Source: Liquidambar formosana
Taxonomy: Eukaryota > Streptophyta > Magnoliopsida > Saxifragales > Altingiaceae
DNA length: 64,000 nt
Assembly: GCA_039720395.1 (NCBI GenBank)
Contig: CM077823.1
Span: 12,976,107-13,040,106 of the forward strand
Reading direction: 5' to 3'
How positions within the stretch are numbered: position 1 is the stretch's first letter; the number at the start of each line of letters is the position of its first letter. A model generated the notes under the pieces. It was not told the DNA's origin. It did no database searches and was given only the letters and a program-made list of their open reading frames with translations. Both the position numbers and the translations under genes were made by a program. Positions 1 to 10,039 of the stretch are shown here, piece by piece.

Positions 1-118
1 CCTATGTATATAGGTTTCGGTCCCTTTTGAATCCATTGAACAAACTCTTCTCGAGGTTGATACTTTGACCCAAGGTTTAAGAAACAATAACCAACAACAT
101 CAACTGAGGGGCCCCAAT
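1..118 (-). CDS. Sterol 3-beta-glucosyltransferase exon (UGT80B1-like), partial
   Basis: Read on the minus strand, an exon begins at 118 after an AG acceptor (119-120) and runs off the left edge. Its translation includes DWGPSVDVVGYCF, NLGSKYQPREEF and KPIYIG. This is the conserved linker before the UDP-sugar-binding domain of plant UGT80 enzymes, which transfer glucose from UDP-glucose to membrane sterols; the wording is closest to the UGT80B1 type. The first codon is split across the intron (G|AT). No stop or frameshift is seen in the 118 bases. I could not find the preceding exon in the next few kb, so the upstream part is either beyond a long intron or lost. The exon may belong to a working gene to the left or to a fragment; the sequence here cannot decide. 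Confidence 0.7.
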
Positions 119-2179
119 CTGCACAATTTTTAAATGAAGTCAATCCATCCACCAAGATTGTGACATTAACGATAAAAAATTGTGTTTGGGCATCCAAAAA
201 AATAAAAGGTAAATAGTATAAGGCCTAGTGCATAAAAAGAGAAAAAAAATTATAATTTAAAAATAAAAAACTAACTAACTAACTAACTAGCTAAATTCAT
301 GAATCAGATGCTATAAGATCACTGATTAATCTTCAGAATATTGACCAAACATGAGAAGATTAACTTAACACCCAGAATCTTATAGATTTTCTCACTATTT
401 GAAAGCTGACAAAACAAGAACTTCCACGTAATCAAGCCTAATGAAACAACTCTTTCCTTACTTGAAATAATGGGAACGAAAAACACCTAAGCATGATATT
501 GAAAATTTTGATTTCTTTACTTTTCTTCAGTATATTCAGAAACCAAACAGAGGAGGAGAAAATAGCACCACTGCAATAGGAATCATGAATTTTTTGAAAA
601 AAGAAAACAAAATAATAATATAATAATGAGTGGAAGAAGATGGCATGCGGGACACCATTCCAAACCCTTTTGATATTCTTAGTCCTGAACCCAATCCACC
701 ACCAACAAGCAAATCATGAGTGGAAAAAGGTAACACCCATTGGACCCCAAAAGACAAAAAGCAAATACCCATAAATTCCAAGCCACATTACAATGGGGAA
801 AAAAATTGGTCCACCACCTCCACCGGTTCCTTACAATGCACCTATTCGGAATAACTCACTCGCTATTTATCAACTGATCAATGTTAAGCATTTATCTCTA
901 TTCTCTAGCCACCAACCAAACAAAAAAATCCATCTTAGAAGGAACCGAATCATTCCAAACTCAAATTGCTGGTAACAACACCTCACCTCAAGTCAATTCG
1001 CCATAATAGGATTTCACTGAAAATAACTCATCATCATTCCTTTGGCAACTAATTTAGATAAGATTAAAGATGTTCAGCTGACAAGCTAAATATGCATGGA
1101 TTAATTTGATGTTGACACATATTATCATCTACAGGTGTAGCAATTGATCCATCATTGAAATAGCAATTAATCCAGCTTTTGTTGACACAGACACCACCAA
1201 AATAAATGAGGGAGGATCAATCAGTCCCCTGAGTTTCCAATAGAATCACAGTTTGATCCCCAGCAACCCAACAAAGAGGATTGAAAAAAATAAGTCACTC
1301 AATTTCAATGCTGGATCATTTTTAGGGAAGTATAATAATGCCAAAAGTTTTAAAATGGGCTGTGTATATATTGCCACAGCCAATATATACTCAGCCTGGC
1401 ACAGCACGCAGTGACCATTTTGTAAAACATCATCCAAACTGAAAAATTTAAGGATCCCAAAAATTTTGTCCTTTCTTCTGCTACATTTTCTCAGAAAACC
1501 AACCACTATGATTTTTTCCCCAAAAAAAATGCAGCTTTAACAAAAAAAAGGTAGTAACTGCAGCATCAATTTTTCCTCACAAACAAAAAAAAAAAAAAGT
1601 TAACCGTAGCAAATACCATAAAAGAAAGAGGCATCAAATACCATTTCCTCAATAACCAAACAATATGGCTTAAAAATAAATAAATAAAGGAAAGAAAATA
1701 TGAACCAAACCAGGTGAGGAAAGAAAGAACACGAATCAAACCAATTGAGGCAAAAAAAAAGAACAGGAAAAAGAAAAAAAGGAAGGTTCCGTACCTCTCC
1801 TCCCCGCTGCCGTGTGGTCCTCGCTGGAGGCTCCATCGGTAAATGCTGCTTTGGCAAGTTAATTCCATAAGGGACTTTATGTAGCAATTCTCTTCCCATT
1901 GAACAACTTCTAAATGTATTAAATAATAACTAAGTATTAGTTGAAACAAACTATTAAAACTAGTAGGTCCAAAATTTGTGATAAAGTCCCCTAGGTGTCT
2001 GCTTCCAACACTTTGAAGCACAAGCCTCAAGTGGCAGTGAGCCACATATATCTCCAGACTGTACATTGAGGTGTGTTTTCTTGACACACTAAAGATATAA
2101 GGTACAAAATCTATCTACAATTATGAACTTAGGATCAAAGCACTGAGGTTGTTTACTTTACATAAAAAGATCAACCATC
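119..2179. other. Non-coding stretch
   Basis: AT-rich DNA with A-tracts and no recognisable coding homology on either strand. The only structure is one copy of a dispersed repeat at 1706-1856 (listed separately). The minus-strand open frames at 1566-2087 follow the poly-T side of that repeat and do not resemble the YSL frame that ends at 2180. Confidence 0.6.
1706..1856 (-). repeat. Dispersed repeat, copy 1
   Basis: An A-rich tract followed by a GC-richer core (around 1790-1856, containing TCCGTACCTCTCCTCCCC and CCGTGTGGTC). The same arrangement recurs at 4034-4155 with scattered differences and a short length difference in the A-rich part. On the minus strand the core ends in GGAGAG|GTACGG followed by a long pyrimidine tract, which resembles a 5' splice site. 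It could be a duplicated non-coding exon or the end of an unnamed element. Confidence 0.6.
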
Positions 2180-3316
2180 CTTTATATCCATAAAGACCTT
2201 TAAAATCATTGCCACCAAGATCAGCTGGATACCAATCCCCAGCATGTTGGGAAAAAAAGGGCTAGAGAAAACCCCATGATATAATTGCCCCAAGAAGAAC
2301 TGAGCAATTGACTATGTGAGGACAAATAAGACCACACCCGACGTAAGTCGGACTGAAGTCAAAATAAAACCTGCATGAAGGTAGTAATGTTAATCACAGG
2401 TAATATCACCACTATATATCAGAAAGCACAAGACCCTTATGTATTCTTGAAGAGCATCAAGCCAAGGGTGGGGAAATTATCAAATCCACAAGAATCCCCA
2501 ATACCACTGAAGAACCACTTAAAATAGCTCCAACATAAACTCATGCTTAGATATTTTCCAGGACAACTGACTTGCTTCCTGTAAAAATTCATACAATAGA
2601 TATCTAATTAGAGAGTAAGCAACTGCAATGATTAAAGAAAAGGCGACGGCAAGAGAAATGATAGCATGAAAATAGAATACCCTGTATGTGCTATTATAAA
2701 GCACTATCTTCATTATCCAAACATGTCAGAAAGAGTTTTAAGTTTTTGTTAGACTCATACTAAGAGATAAATTTCTTATGTTTTATAATTTAAACCTGGT
2801 TGATTATATTAGATTAGAAACTAAATTTTTTTTTCCCTCTTTGTAATGCTTCTTTGAAAGCCTTAGTGCTTCAAGGTCTTTTTTTCAATATGTGTATCAC
2901 GTTATAACTGTTCCAGACTGCTACATGAAATCAAAAAGCCTCAAATGGGGAACGATGTACATGAAAAATTGATATTCAAGATGTGCAGAGAGTAATGTTT
3001 ATGGTTCTTCAGAGATACTGCTCCTTTTGAAGTGGTAACCTTTTACCATGTGATTTTTCACATATAACCACTTCTCTTATTCTCTATCCATTCTCCATGA
3101 TTCGTTTTCATTTCTCTTAAAGACATGATTCTGGGTACTTTTCCCCCATCATCTTACACCAGAAGGAACTATATCAAAATCTAAAAACAATAAAGAACTT
3201 TGAAGGTCTGTAGCTTACCCTGCAAGCTCAGCTCCTGTTTTTGTGTGGAAGCTCTTTATCAATATTGCAGTGGCTGTCCCACTGGGGTATGTAAGCTTAT
3301 AATCCATTACCATAAC
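2180..3316 (-). pseudogene. Yellow-stripe-like (YSL/OPT family) metal-nicotianamine transporter, decayed 3-exon fragment
   Basis: Three minus-strand exon-like blocks read as consecutive parts of a YSL oligopeptide-family transporter, closest in wording to the YSL5/7/8 clade. Block 1 (3316-3219, flanked by CAG and GTAAG) has [15 protein letters not shown] and [12 protein letters not shown]. Block 2 (2578 to about 2437) has KQV, GKYLSMSLCWSYFKWFF and GIGDSCGFDNFPT. Block 3 (2370 to about 2181) has [20 protein letters not shown] and HAGDWYPADLGGNDFKGLYG. Family members are about 650-700 aa membrane proteins that carry metal-nicotianamine chelates; only about 150 residues are left here. Block 3 has an in-frame TAG at 2264-2262 where the family has Trp. 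Block 2 runs into TAA at 2439-2437 without a clear donor. The donor expected after GYK near 2181 reads GA instead of GT. The remaining 5' and 3' exons were not found. Confidence 0.85.
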
Positions 3317-4033
3317 CTGAAAAATAGCCATAAAAAAAGAAAGGAATGAGAAGATAAGTCAGAACAGAAATGCCAATCATTATTGTTAACTGGCTTTGCC
3401 AAGACTGAATGCCAATTTTTGTAATGGGGTTTAGACAAAAGAAGACACACAAATTTCACTTCTTAGTAAAAAATCTGATAAAACAAACACCTAGAGATTT
3501 ACATAAAAATTATAAACCACAAATCAAGTTCTTTATTTTTAAGTGCACAGAAATAATGAAGCAAAAAAATTTATCTAGCCTAAGATTTATATTAACACTG
3601 ACTCATTCCTCTTATAAGTTAGGGCATCAGAAAATTAAAGAATTTAACAATTCTCTCTCTCTCTCTCTGTCCCCCTTTGGATTTAAAGAACAATTCAATT
3701 TTAAATCTTTTTTTACTGGGACTTATAAAACCAAAATTACAGTAGCTTTCAACTCCAGAGGACCAATCCACTGAATCAATGGCTAGATAAAAAATCGTCA
3801 ACCAAATTTAGGAACACAAGATTGGATTTATGCTAAAAGAACATAAATTTAACTCATGTCAAACTTCTCATTTGCATCCATATGAGCAATTTCATTAAAC
3901 TATCCAAAAATAATAATAATAAATGATGTTGACATGTCTGGAAATACCTTACGAAGTGGAACAAGAAAGAAGTTGAGATGCATTTTTCCAAAAACTATCT
4001 AAAAGTTAACCTTACCACTATGTACTCATTGCT

Positions 4034-4155
4034 AAACCAGGTGAGGAAAAAAAAAGAACAAGAAAAAGAAAAAAAGAAGGCTCCGTACCTCTCCTCCCCG
4101 TTGCCGTGTGGTCTTCGCCGGAGGCTCTGCCGGTAAATGCTAGCTTTGGTTGGTG
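4034..4155 (-). repeat. Dispersed repeat, copy 2
   Basis: Matches 1706-1856: an A-rich tract, then a core with TCCGTACCTCTCCTCCCC and CCGTGTGGTC. On the minus strand the GGAGAG|GTACGG junction and following pyrimidine tract are kept, so if the block was ever an exon, both copies keep the donor. Its function is unknown. Confidence 0.6.
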
Positions 4156-4211
4156 GATTGTGGAGGATGAGATAGCTAGGGCTTTTCGCTGATCGCGTGA
4201 GAGAGAAGAAT

Positions 4212-4355
4212 GAGAACCAGATCTGGTTTGAATCGTATTCTCAAAATGAAACCCTTTTTTTTTTTTCCTCAGATCTGGTATTGCCGAAACAGATCTGGTT
4301 TGAATCGTGTTCTCAAAATGAAACACTTTGTTTTTTTTTCCTCAGATCTGGTATT
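4212..4355. repeat. Tandem duplication, about 72-bp unit, two copies
   Basis: The segment from AGATCTGGTTTGAATCGT to CAGATCTGGTATTG occurs twice head to tail, with a T-run of variable length in the middle of each unit. Differences are few, so the duplication looks recent. Confidence 0.8.
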
Positions 4356-4450
4356 GTCGGGTCAGTTTCATATCCATATGGGTTGGACGGGTCTTTTAAG
4401 TTATCTCCGATCACAACCATTAGATCACCTTCTTCTGGATTGGACGGCCA

Positions 4451-4503
4451 GATCAGCACGTGCTGATATAACCCTATATCAGCACGTGCTGATAGGATCA
4501 ATG

Positions 4504-4546
<43 letters not shown>
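4451..4546. repeat. ATCAGCACGTGCTGAT palindrome pair next to a TA microsatellite
   Basis: Two copies of the palindrome ATCAGCACGTGCTGAT, at about 4452 and 4479, are arranged as a near-perfect inverted repeat bounded by GATC motifs (4451-4499). A (TA)n tract follows at about 4506-4546. The same palindromes form the ends of the MITE at 7449-7622, so this looks like a minimal or internally deleted member of that family. Confidence 0.7.
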
Positions 4547-4556
<10 letters not shown>

Positions 4557-6207
4557 TATATGTATCATGTCATTTAGATTTTGTGGGTGGGTTTGTGGGT
4601 TCTTACCCATTTACGTAAATATATACATTGCTTGCCACTGCTAGAGTGAAAGAGAACCAATTAAAAGAAAAACAGAGCAAGCTCATCAAAAAAACCTCTG
4701 AACTAAACCCATCTATATATATATCTATATATATATGTATATGTAATATGCATATGAAGGAGTTGTAAAGTAGGTTGATCGATGAGCAAGGATTTGTGAT
4801 CAGTTGGGACTAAGACCCAAGTCCCATTCCTCACGAAAATTCATAAGCCTAATATGCTATTAGATCTTAGCATGAAGATTATCCTGTGGGACCGTGTGCT
4901 CACCAAACCCCACCAAATTAAACTTCTACCACTCATTGCTTGAAGAAGCTCAAGGCATAGTCTGACGAGAGAGAGATAGACGTGGTGAGGTAAAGGTGAA
5001 GGTGAAGGTGGTACGTTAAACACAGCGTTTAATGAGGTTTGAAATAAGAGAGAGAGAGAGAGAGAGAGATGATGAGGTGAAGATGATCAATTAAACGTTG
5101 CCGTTTCAGTTTTAAAAGGGTTAAAATGGGTACTTTCAACCCTTTTTTCTATGAGATCGGAAAAAAACGTTAACACCTCCAACGAAAAGTAAGGGATGGC
5201 AATGTATTTTCAGAAAGTATGGGAATATTAGTGTTTTTATCAGTAAACACGGGTAAAGATCAATGTAATTTACCGTATTATATATATATCACAATGCAAC
5301 CCTAATCATGCAGGTAGGACCCACCATTCACCCCAAAAGGGGTCATTGGAGCACAAACCGGATTGAATTTTAGACACCATCGCATCAACAGCTATGAAGA
5401 ATTCAAAGCTGAGGGAAAAATGAGGAACCAGTGGCAGTCAATGTCGCCTTAATCCATTGCCGTGGGCTCAAGGGTAGATAAAAAATGAGTGGCTGGTCGT
5501 GTGGAAGAGAGCAAAACAACTCTGAAAAGGATGAACTGTATTTTTTTTTTTTCTCTCTAAATCCTAGTATATGTGATAGAGATATGGTCATATTTTCCAC
5601 ACAAGAAAACCTATTATATATAAAAATATAGCCAAAAAAAAAAAAAAAAAACGGAAAGGAACGAAAACGGTTTTATCAGGAGCCGAGTAGTTAGCCTGAC
5701 CCACCAGGACTACATTGGATTGTGTTTAAATTGAAGTTTAATCAGATTTGCACCCCATAATTTCCACTGATGTCATTCTGTTTCTCATCATGGTGTATTT
5801 TATCAGGTTTTTTTTTTTTTTTTGTTTGACAATCCACAAAATTTACCTGAGATCACTCGCTTAACAAAGGAAGAGAATGCATGCCATTGGACTATCATGC
5901 CATTGGTGTATTTTGTGAGTTTAAAAGGTGCACTTAATCGATAAAATTGGTGGAGAAAAAACTACTCCGTATTATTGTAGGCCTCATCAATTCAAAGATG
6001 AGGTCATCGAATTTGATGAGGTCATCGAATTTTATGAAGTCCATAGGCATGGAATTCGTGTAAAGGAGGTCATGGATTTTCTTTTGAGTAATCTACACTC
6101 CTAATTGGCATTGATCTCAAAACGTGGAACACGTAATTTAACGAGTTGAGTTTGATTCGCTTACTACTCAGCTTTACTCGGCTTGTTCACATACCTAGAC
6201 TTCTCCT

Positions 6208-6214
6208 TATATAT
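6208..6214 (+). promoter_or_regulatory. TATA box of the O-methyltransferase gene
   Basis: TATATAT lies 104 bases upstream of the ATG at 6318, in the sequence CTCCTTATATATTGAAGC. The distance leaves room for a 5' leader of about 70 nt that would include the GA repeat. Placement is by position and consensus only. Confidence 0.5.
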
Positions 6215-6271
6215 TGAAGCTTCAACTTGTATTATTTTCACAGATCATAGTTAGCTAATTAAGTTTAGTTT

Positions 6272-6274
<3 letters not shown>

Positions 6275-6317
<43 letters not shown>
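6275..6317 (+). repeat. (GA)n microsatellite in the 5' leader
   Basis: About 21 GA units run right up to the ATG at 6318. The reading frame stays open through the repeat from an ATG at 6273 (Met then Arg-Glu repeats), but that start would only add a repeat-encoded tail absent from the family. Confidence 0.9.
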
Positions 6318-6321
<4 letters not shown>

Positions 6322-8385
6322 GAGACGCAAAAAGAGAGAAAACAAATGGAGAGCCAGAAGAAGCACAAGCCGAAATTGATATCTGGAAATACATATTCGG
6401 GTTCGTGGAAATGGCAGTGGTGAAGTGTGCCATTGAGCTTGGGATAGCCGATGCCATTGAAAGCCATGGAAACCCTATGACGCTCTCTGAGCTATCCTCC
6501 GCCCTTGGGTGCGAACCGTCTCCCCTCTACCGTATTATGAGGTTCCTGGTGCACCGCCGGATATTTAAAGAGGAACCCACATGCCAAGGTTCCGTTTGTT
6601 ACGTCCAAACACCCATTTCCCGTCGTTTGATGAGACGAGGAGAAAAGAGCATGGCTGCTTTTGTGTCGTTCGCGAGCAGCCCAGCAGTGCTGGCATCGTG
6701 GCATCGTCTAAGCGCACGTGTTCTAGCCAATGGGACTTCACCATTTGAGGCTGCTCATGGTGAGGATATATGGAGCTACGCAGCAGAAAATCCCTCCGAC
6801 AACAAACTCCTTAATGAGGCAATGGCTTGTGATGCTAGGGTGACAGTGGCTGCCTTAATTAATGGATGTCCAGAGGTATTACAAGGAGTGAGCACTTTGG
6901 TGGATGTAGGTGGGGGTACTGGGACTGCTCTACGCATGTTGGTCAAGGCCTGTCCTTGGATTAGAGGCATCAATTTTGATCTTCCTCATGTTGTGTCTGT
7001 TGCGCTAGAGTCTGACGGTGTCGACAATGTGGGAGGCAACATGTTTGACTGTGTTCCAAAGGCCGATGCTGTTTTCCTCAAGGTTAGTAACTTTAGTATA
7101 GTAAAGCCTTCAAAAAAGTTACCCAGACCCAATATATTACTTTGGAAATGCTTTAAAAACCAACCCAACCCAGTTGAACCAAGTTCCACTACATCCCGAC
7201 ATACTTGGGAGATGGATTAGTTCAATTAACCCAAAAAATTATAAATCCCAAAAAACCAACCAAATTACGTAATTCAACCAAGGATCCACGACCAAGTCAA
7301 TTAATTGGGTAATAAAACAGTTGGCTATTATTTATATTGTTTCCTTTAATTGGATGTGATTATTAGTTATTTGTTTTCAAATCTAATACTGAGAATTTAA
7401 GCTTTATTAATATTTGTGTGCTAATATATATATATATATATATATATAGGATAATGATCAGATAAGCACGTGCTGATATAACTTATATCAAAACCTGCAT
7501 TGGGAGTTGTACCTTGTGCATTAGTGAGATGTGAGGGGAATTGAATCAATGCAAGGGGTACAACCCCCAATGCATAGTGCTGATGTAACTTACATCAGCA
7601 CGTGCTGATGGGATCACCTCTGTATATATATATATATGTTCACTTTTTGCAACAGTAAAAAATAATATATTATAAGATTTATATTACTTATATATCTTAA
7701 TTAGTTGACCCATTTGACCCGACCAGTTGAACTGATCGAGTTGAATCAATCATCAATGTCTCAACTGGTTTCCAAAATACCAAATCCGATCCAAACTGTT
7801 TACTCCAAGCCCCTTTGGCAGCATCCACTAATTCGGAACTAACCCCCCAAAGAAGTAAAGTTGTCGAGTAATCCAAGTACTTACCACCCATGACTTATTC
7901 CCCCAAAGAAGTAGATACCTCTTCTACTTACCTCTTAGGAGAAATTAGTAAGGACCCTTTCAAATAGGCAACTCCCTACATTTAATTCCCTTTACTTCTC
8001 AACCCGATACTTCAAATAGGCAATCAGAAATAGGCCAGCAGAAGTAGTTACTGTGTCTAATCAATTTATTTGATATGCTGACTTGCAGTGGGTTCTGCAT
8101 GACTGGGGTGATGACGAGTGCATCCAAATCTTGAGGAAATGTAGAGAAGCCATTCCAGAGGACAAAGGGAAAGTGATAATAATTGAAGCTGTAATTGAAG
8201 AAGAGGAAGGAGACCAGCTAAAGGATGTGAGGCTGATGCTAGACATGGCGATGATGGCTCATACTAACAAGGGCAAAGAGAGGACCATGAAGGAATGGGC
8301 ATACGTTCTTGGGGAGGCCGGGTTTAGTCGATACACTGTAAAACCCATTCACGCTGTACAATCCGTTATTGAGGCTTGTCCTTGA
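6318..8385 (+). CDS. Class II (COMT-type) small-molecule O-methyltransferase, two exons
   Basis: Exon 1 is 6318-7082, the intron 7083-8088 (GT...AG) and exon 2 8089-8385, giving 353 aa, the usual length for plant SAM-dependent phenolic/alkaloid/indole O-methyltransferases. Residues 17-90 form the N-terminal dimerisation domain. The SAM-binding motif LVDVGGGTG is at 194-202, DLPHV at 221-225, VGGNMF at 238-243, LHDWGDDE from 258 with the catalytic His at 259, and GKERT near 317-321 with the supporting Glu at 319-320. The splice falls between FLK and WVLHD. The family's GGDMF motif reads GGNMF here (Asn 241). The start is the ATG after the GA repeat, which gives the normal N-terminus. The substrate cannot be read from sequence; wording is closest to reticuline 7-OMT, acetylserotonin and xanthohumol methyltransferase-type enzymes. 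No stop or frameshift is visible. The enzyme is expected to be cytosolic. Confidence 0.92.
7449..7622. mobile_element. Foldback MITE in a TA microsatellite, inside the OMT intron
   Basis: A 174-bp element whose two halves are inverted repeats. The outer arms carry GCACGTGCTGAT plus ATAACTTATATCA on the left and GTAACTTACATCAGCACGTGC on the right. The inner arms are the TGCATTGGGAGTTGTACC and GGTACAACCCCCAATGCA pair. It is flanked on both sides by (TA)n (7424-7448 and 7623-7637), as if it had inserted into a TA repeat. The short relative at 4451-4500 is also next to (TA)n. There is no coding capacity. Confidence 0.75.
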
Positions 8386-8527
8386 TTTATGGAGCCTTCT
8401 ACTATTTTACAAATAAGGATCTGTTCGTGTTCCATTCACATGGTGCAGCGGCATTTTACTGCGTCTTTTTAAGTTTAATCTAAGGATTTGAAAGACATAG
8501 GTTTAAGTTTGTGTTCTCTTATATATA

Positions 8528-8671
8528 GGGCTCGTTTGGTTGGTCGGAATAAAGAAAATCAGAGTGAAATGGAATGGAATTAATGAGATTTTAATGGTAG
8601 ATGAGGCCATTCACTATTGAAATCTTATTTCATTCTATTCTGATTCCCCCAATTCCAACCAAACAACTATG
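8528..8671. mobile_element. Short MITE with GTTTGGTTGG termini
   Basis: The left end, GCTCGTTTGGTTGGTCGGAAT, is the approximate inverse of the right end, ATTCCAACCAAACAACTAT. The interior is also self-complementary in part (GAATGGAATTAATGAGATTTTAATGG against the CATTCACTATTGAAATCTTATTTCATTC side). Size and termini fit the common plant MITEs with a GTTTGGTT end. Target duplication could not be fixed. Confidence 0.65.
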
Positions 8672-9275
8672 CTGCTAGTTCCGTGTTATTTAATAGTGTG
8701 TATTGAATGGAAGTCTTGGAAAAAGGACTGATTTACCTCTAAACCAGCTATATTCTCTCTCCTTTATTTATTTTGCTGAAAAAATTAGCTATATTCTCTC
8801 TATGTCATTTAATATCTATAGATATCTAGTCAGTTCAAAGTAATTATTTTGGGTAGTGTTATTTCACGCATCTATCTCACTCATATTTTTCATCCATCCA
8901 TATGTAGTAGTTTCTCATTCTTTTGTACCGGGCCACGTGATTGTTTTCACCTATACATTTTTGACACATGAAGTAAGTGGTAAACATAGACAGTAAAAGG
9001 TGGGTGAAGTAGCTAGCATTCTCCAATCATTTTTTCGACGTCTTCTTGGTTCTAGCTGTGTATTGCCTTTTGTACAAAGACTGACTAAATACATAGAAAT
9101 TAGAATAGGCAAAGAAGAAAAACTAAGGACAGAAGACCGCATCGCTTAGCTTTCCTAGCTCATCGTATATCGACGGCTACACGGTGTCTCCTAAGGTGGG
9201 GAACAGAGCTTCTTTGGTATATTTTGTTAGTTCAAAGATTTCACCTAGGGCCGTGTCATATTTGAAATTAAATAT

Positions 9276-9540
9276 CTCCTCCGTCCTATAAGATAGGCCA
9301 AGTTTAACAAAACACATAGTTTTATAAAAGCCATTTTTACATTGACTTGTCATTTATTAAAGGGTAAATTACAGAAAACAACCCCCCAAGTTTGGGGTGC
9401 GTTTTAGTTTAGTATCCTCTAGTGTAAAACGCGTCAATTTAGTACCCATACTTTTCTTTGAATCAAAATCAATAATGCCGTTAACAGTGACAACGAAATG
9501 ACTTTACTACCCTTATATCAAATGAGGTCGTTTAGGTAAA
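9276..9540. mobile_element. Remnants of two DNA-element ends
   Basis: CTCCTCCGTCCTATAAGATAGG at 9276 resembles a Stowaway-type terminus (CTCCCTCCGTCC). GGGTAAATTACAGAAAACAACC at about 9363 resembles the terminus of the element at 12524-12896. For neither could a matching second end be found, so both are treated as fragments. Confidence 0.4.
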
Positions 9541-10039
9541 AAGACTTACCTGTTGTTTCAATTTCTTATCCCCTTCTCCACTCCTTTTGCTCTCCGATAG
9601 GTGACTAATGGCCAGTGAAAACAGGCCGTAAATTTTTTTATTTTATTTTATTTTATCTTATTTTTATAATTAAATACGGGCTCAATCTACATCAGCAAAG
9701 TGGACAGATCTAGAAAATTACAAACTGCCTTTCGGTTTATCAATTCTTTTCTTAAAATTTTAACAACTTGCAAAAATAGGAATAAAATTATATTCACTAA
9801 CCTCTTAAATTTTCACAGCAGAACTTAGTGGCTCTGAAACTTTCTTCGCAGTTTGGCCACATTAAGGACTACTATCACCTAAAACTTGTAATAGGCATAC
9901 CTCCAAGAATGATTAAACAGTGAAGTACCAAAACCCTGTCATAAATTTGAGTCCCATAATAATATAGAATTATGGTACTTCAAGCCCACCCCCGCTATCC
10001 TTTTGAAAGCCTTCCTTTCGATCTTCTCCATCCTTGCTG

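Larger units (their letters stand above)
3317..6200. other. Non-coding stretch with simple repeats
   Basis: No gene is supported. It contains a CT tract (3652-3668), the second dispersed-repeat copy (4034-4155), a tandem duplication (4212-4355), a palindrome and TA microsatellite (4451-4546), a GA tract near 5051-5070 and long A- and T-runs. The open frames here are artefacts of these low-complexity tracts. Confidence 0.6.
8386..10030. other. Intergenic stretch with MITE remnants
   Basis: No gene is visible downstream of the O-methyltransferase stop. Two element ends and one short MITE lie here (8528-8671, about 9276, about 9363). The remainder to 10030 shows no recognised structure. Confidence 0.55.

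Noticed and set aside
4210..4644. 144-aa frame through 4.2-4.6 kb
   Set aside because: Built from a tandem duplication, T-runs and a TA microsatellite.
6273..6317. Earlier ATG giving a Met-(Arg-Glu)n N-terminal extension on the O-methyltransferase
   Set aside because: It is encoded by the GA microsatellite; the family N-terminus fits the ATG at 6318.
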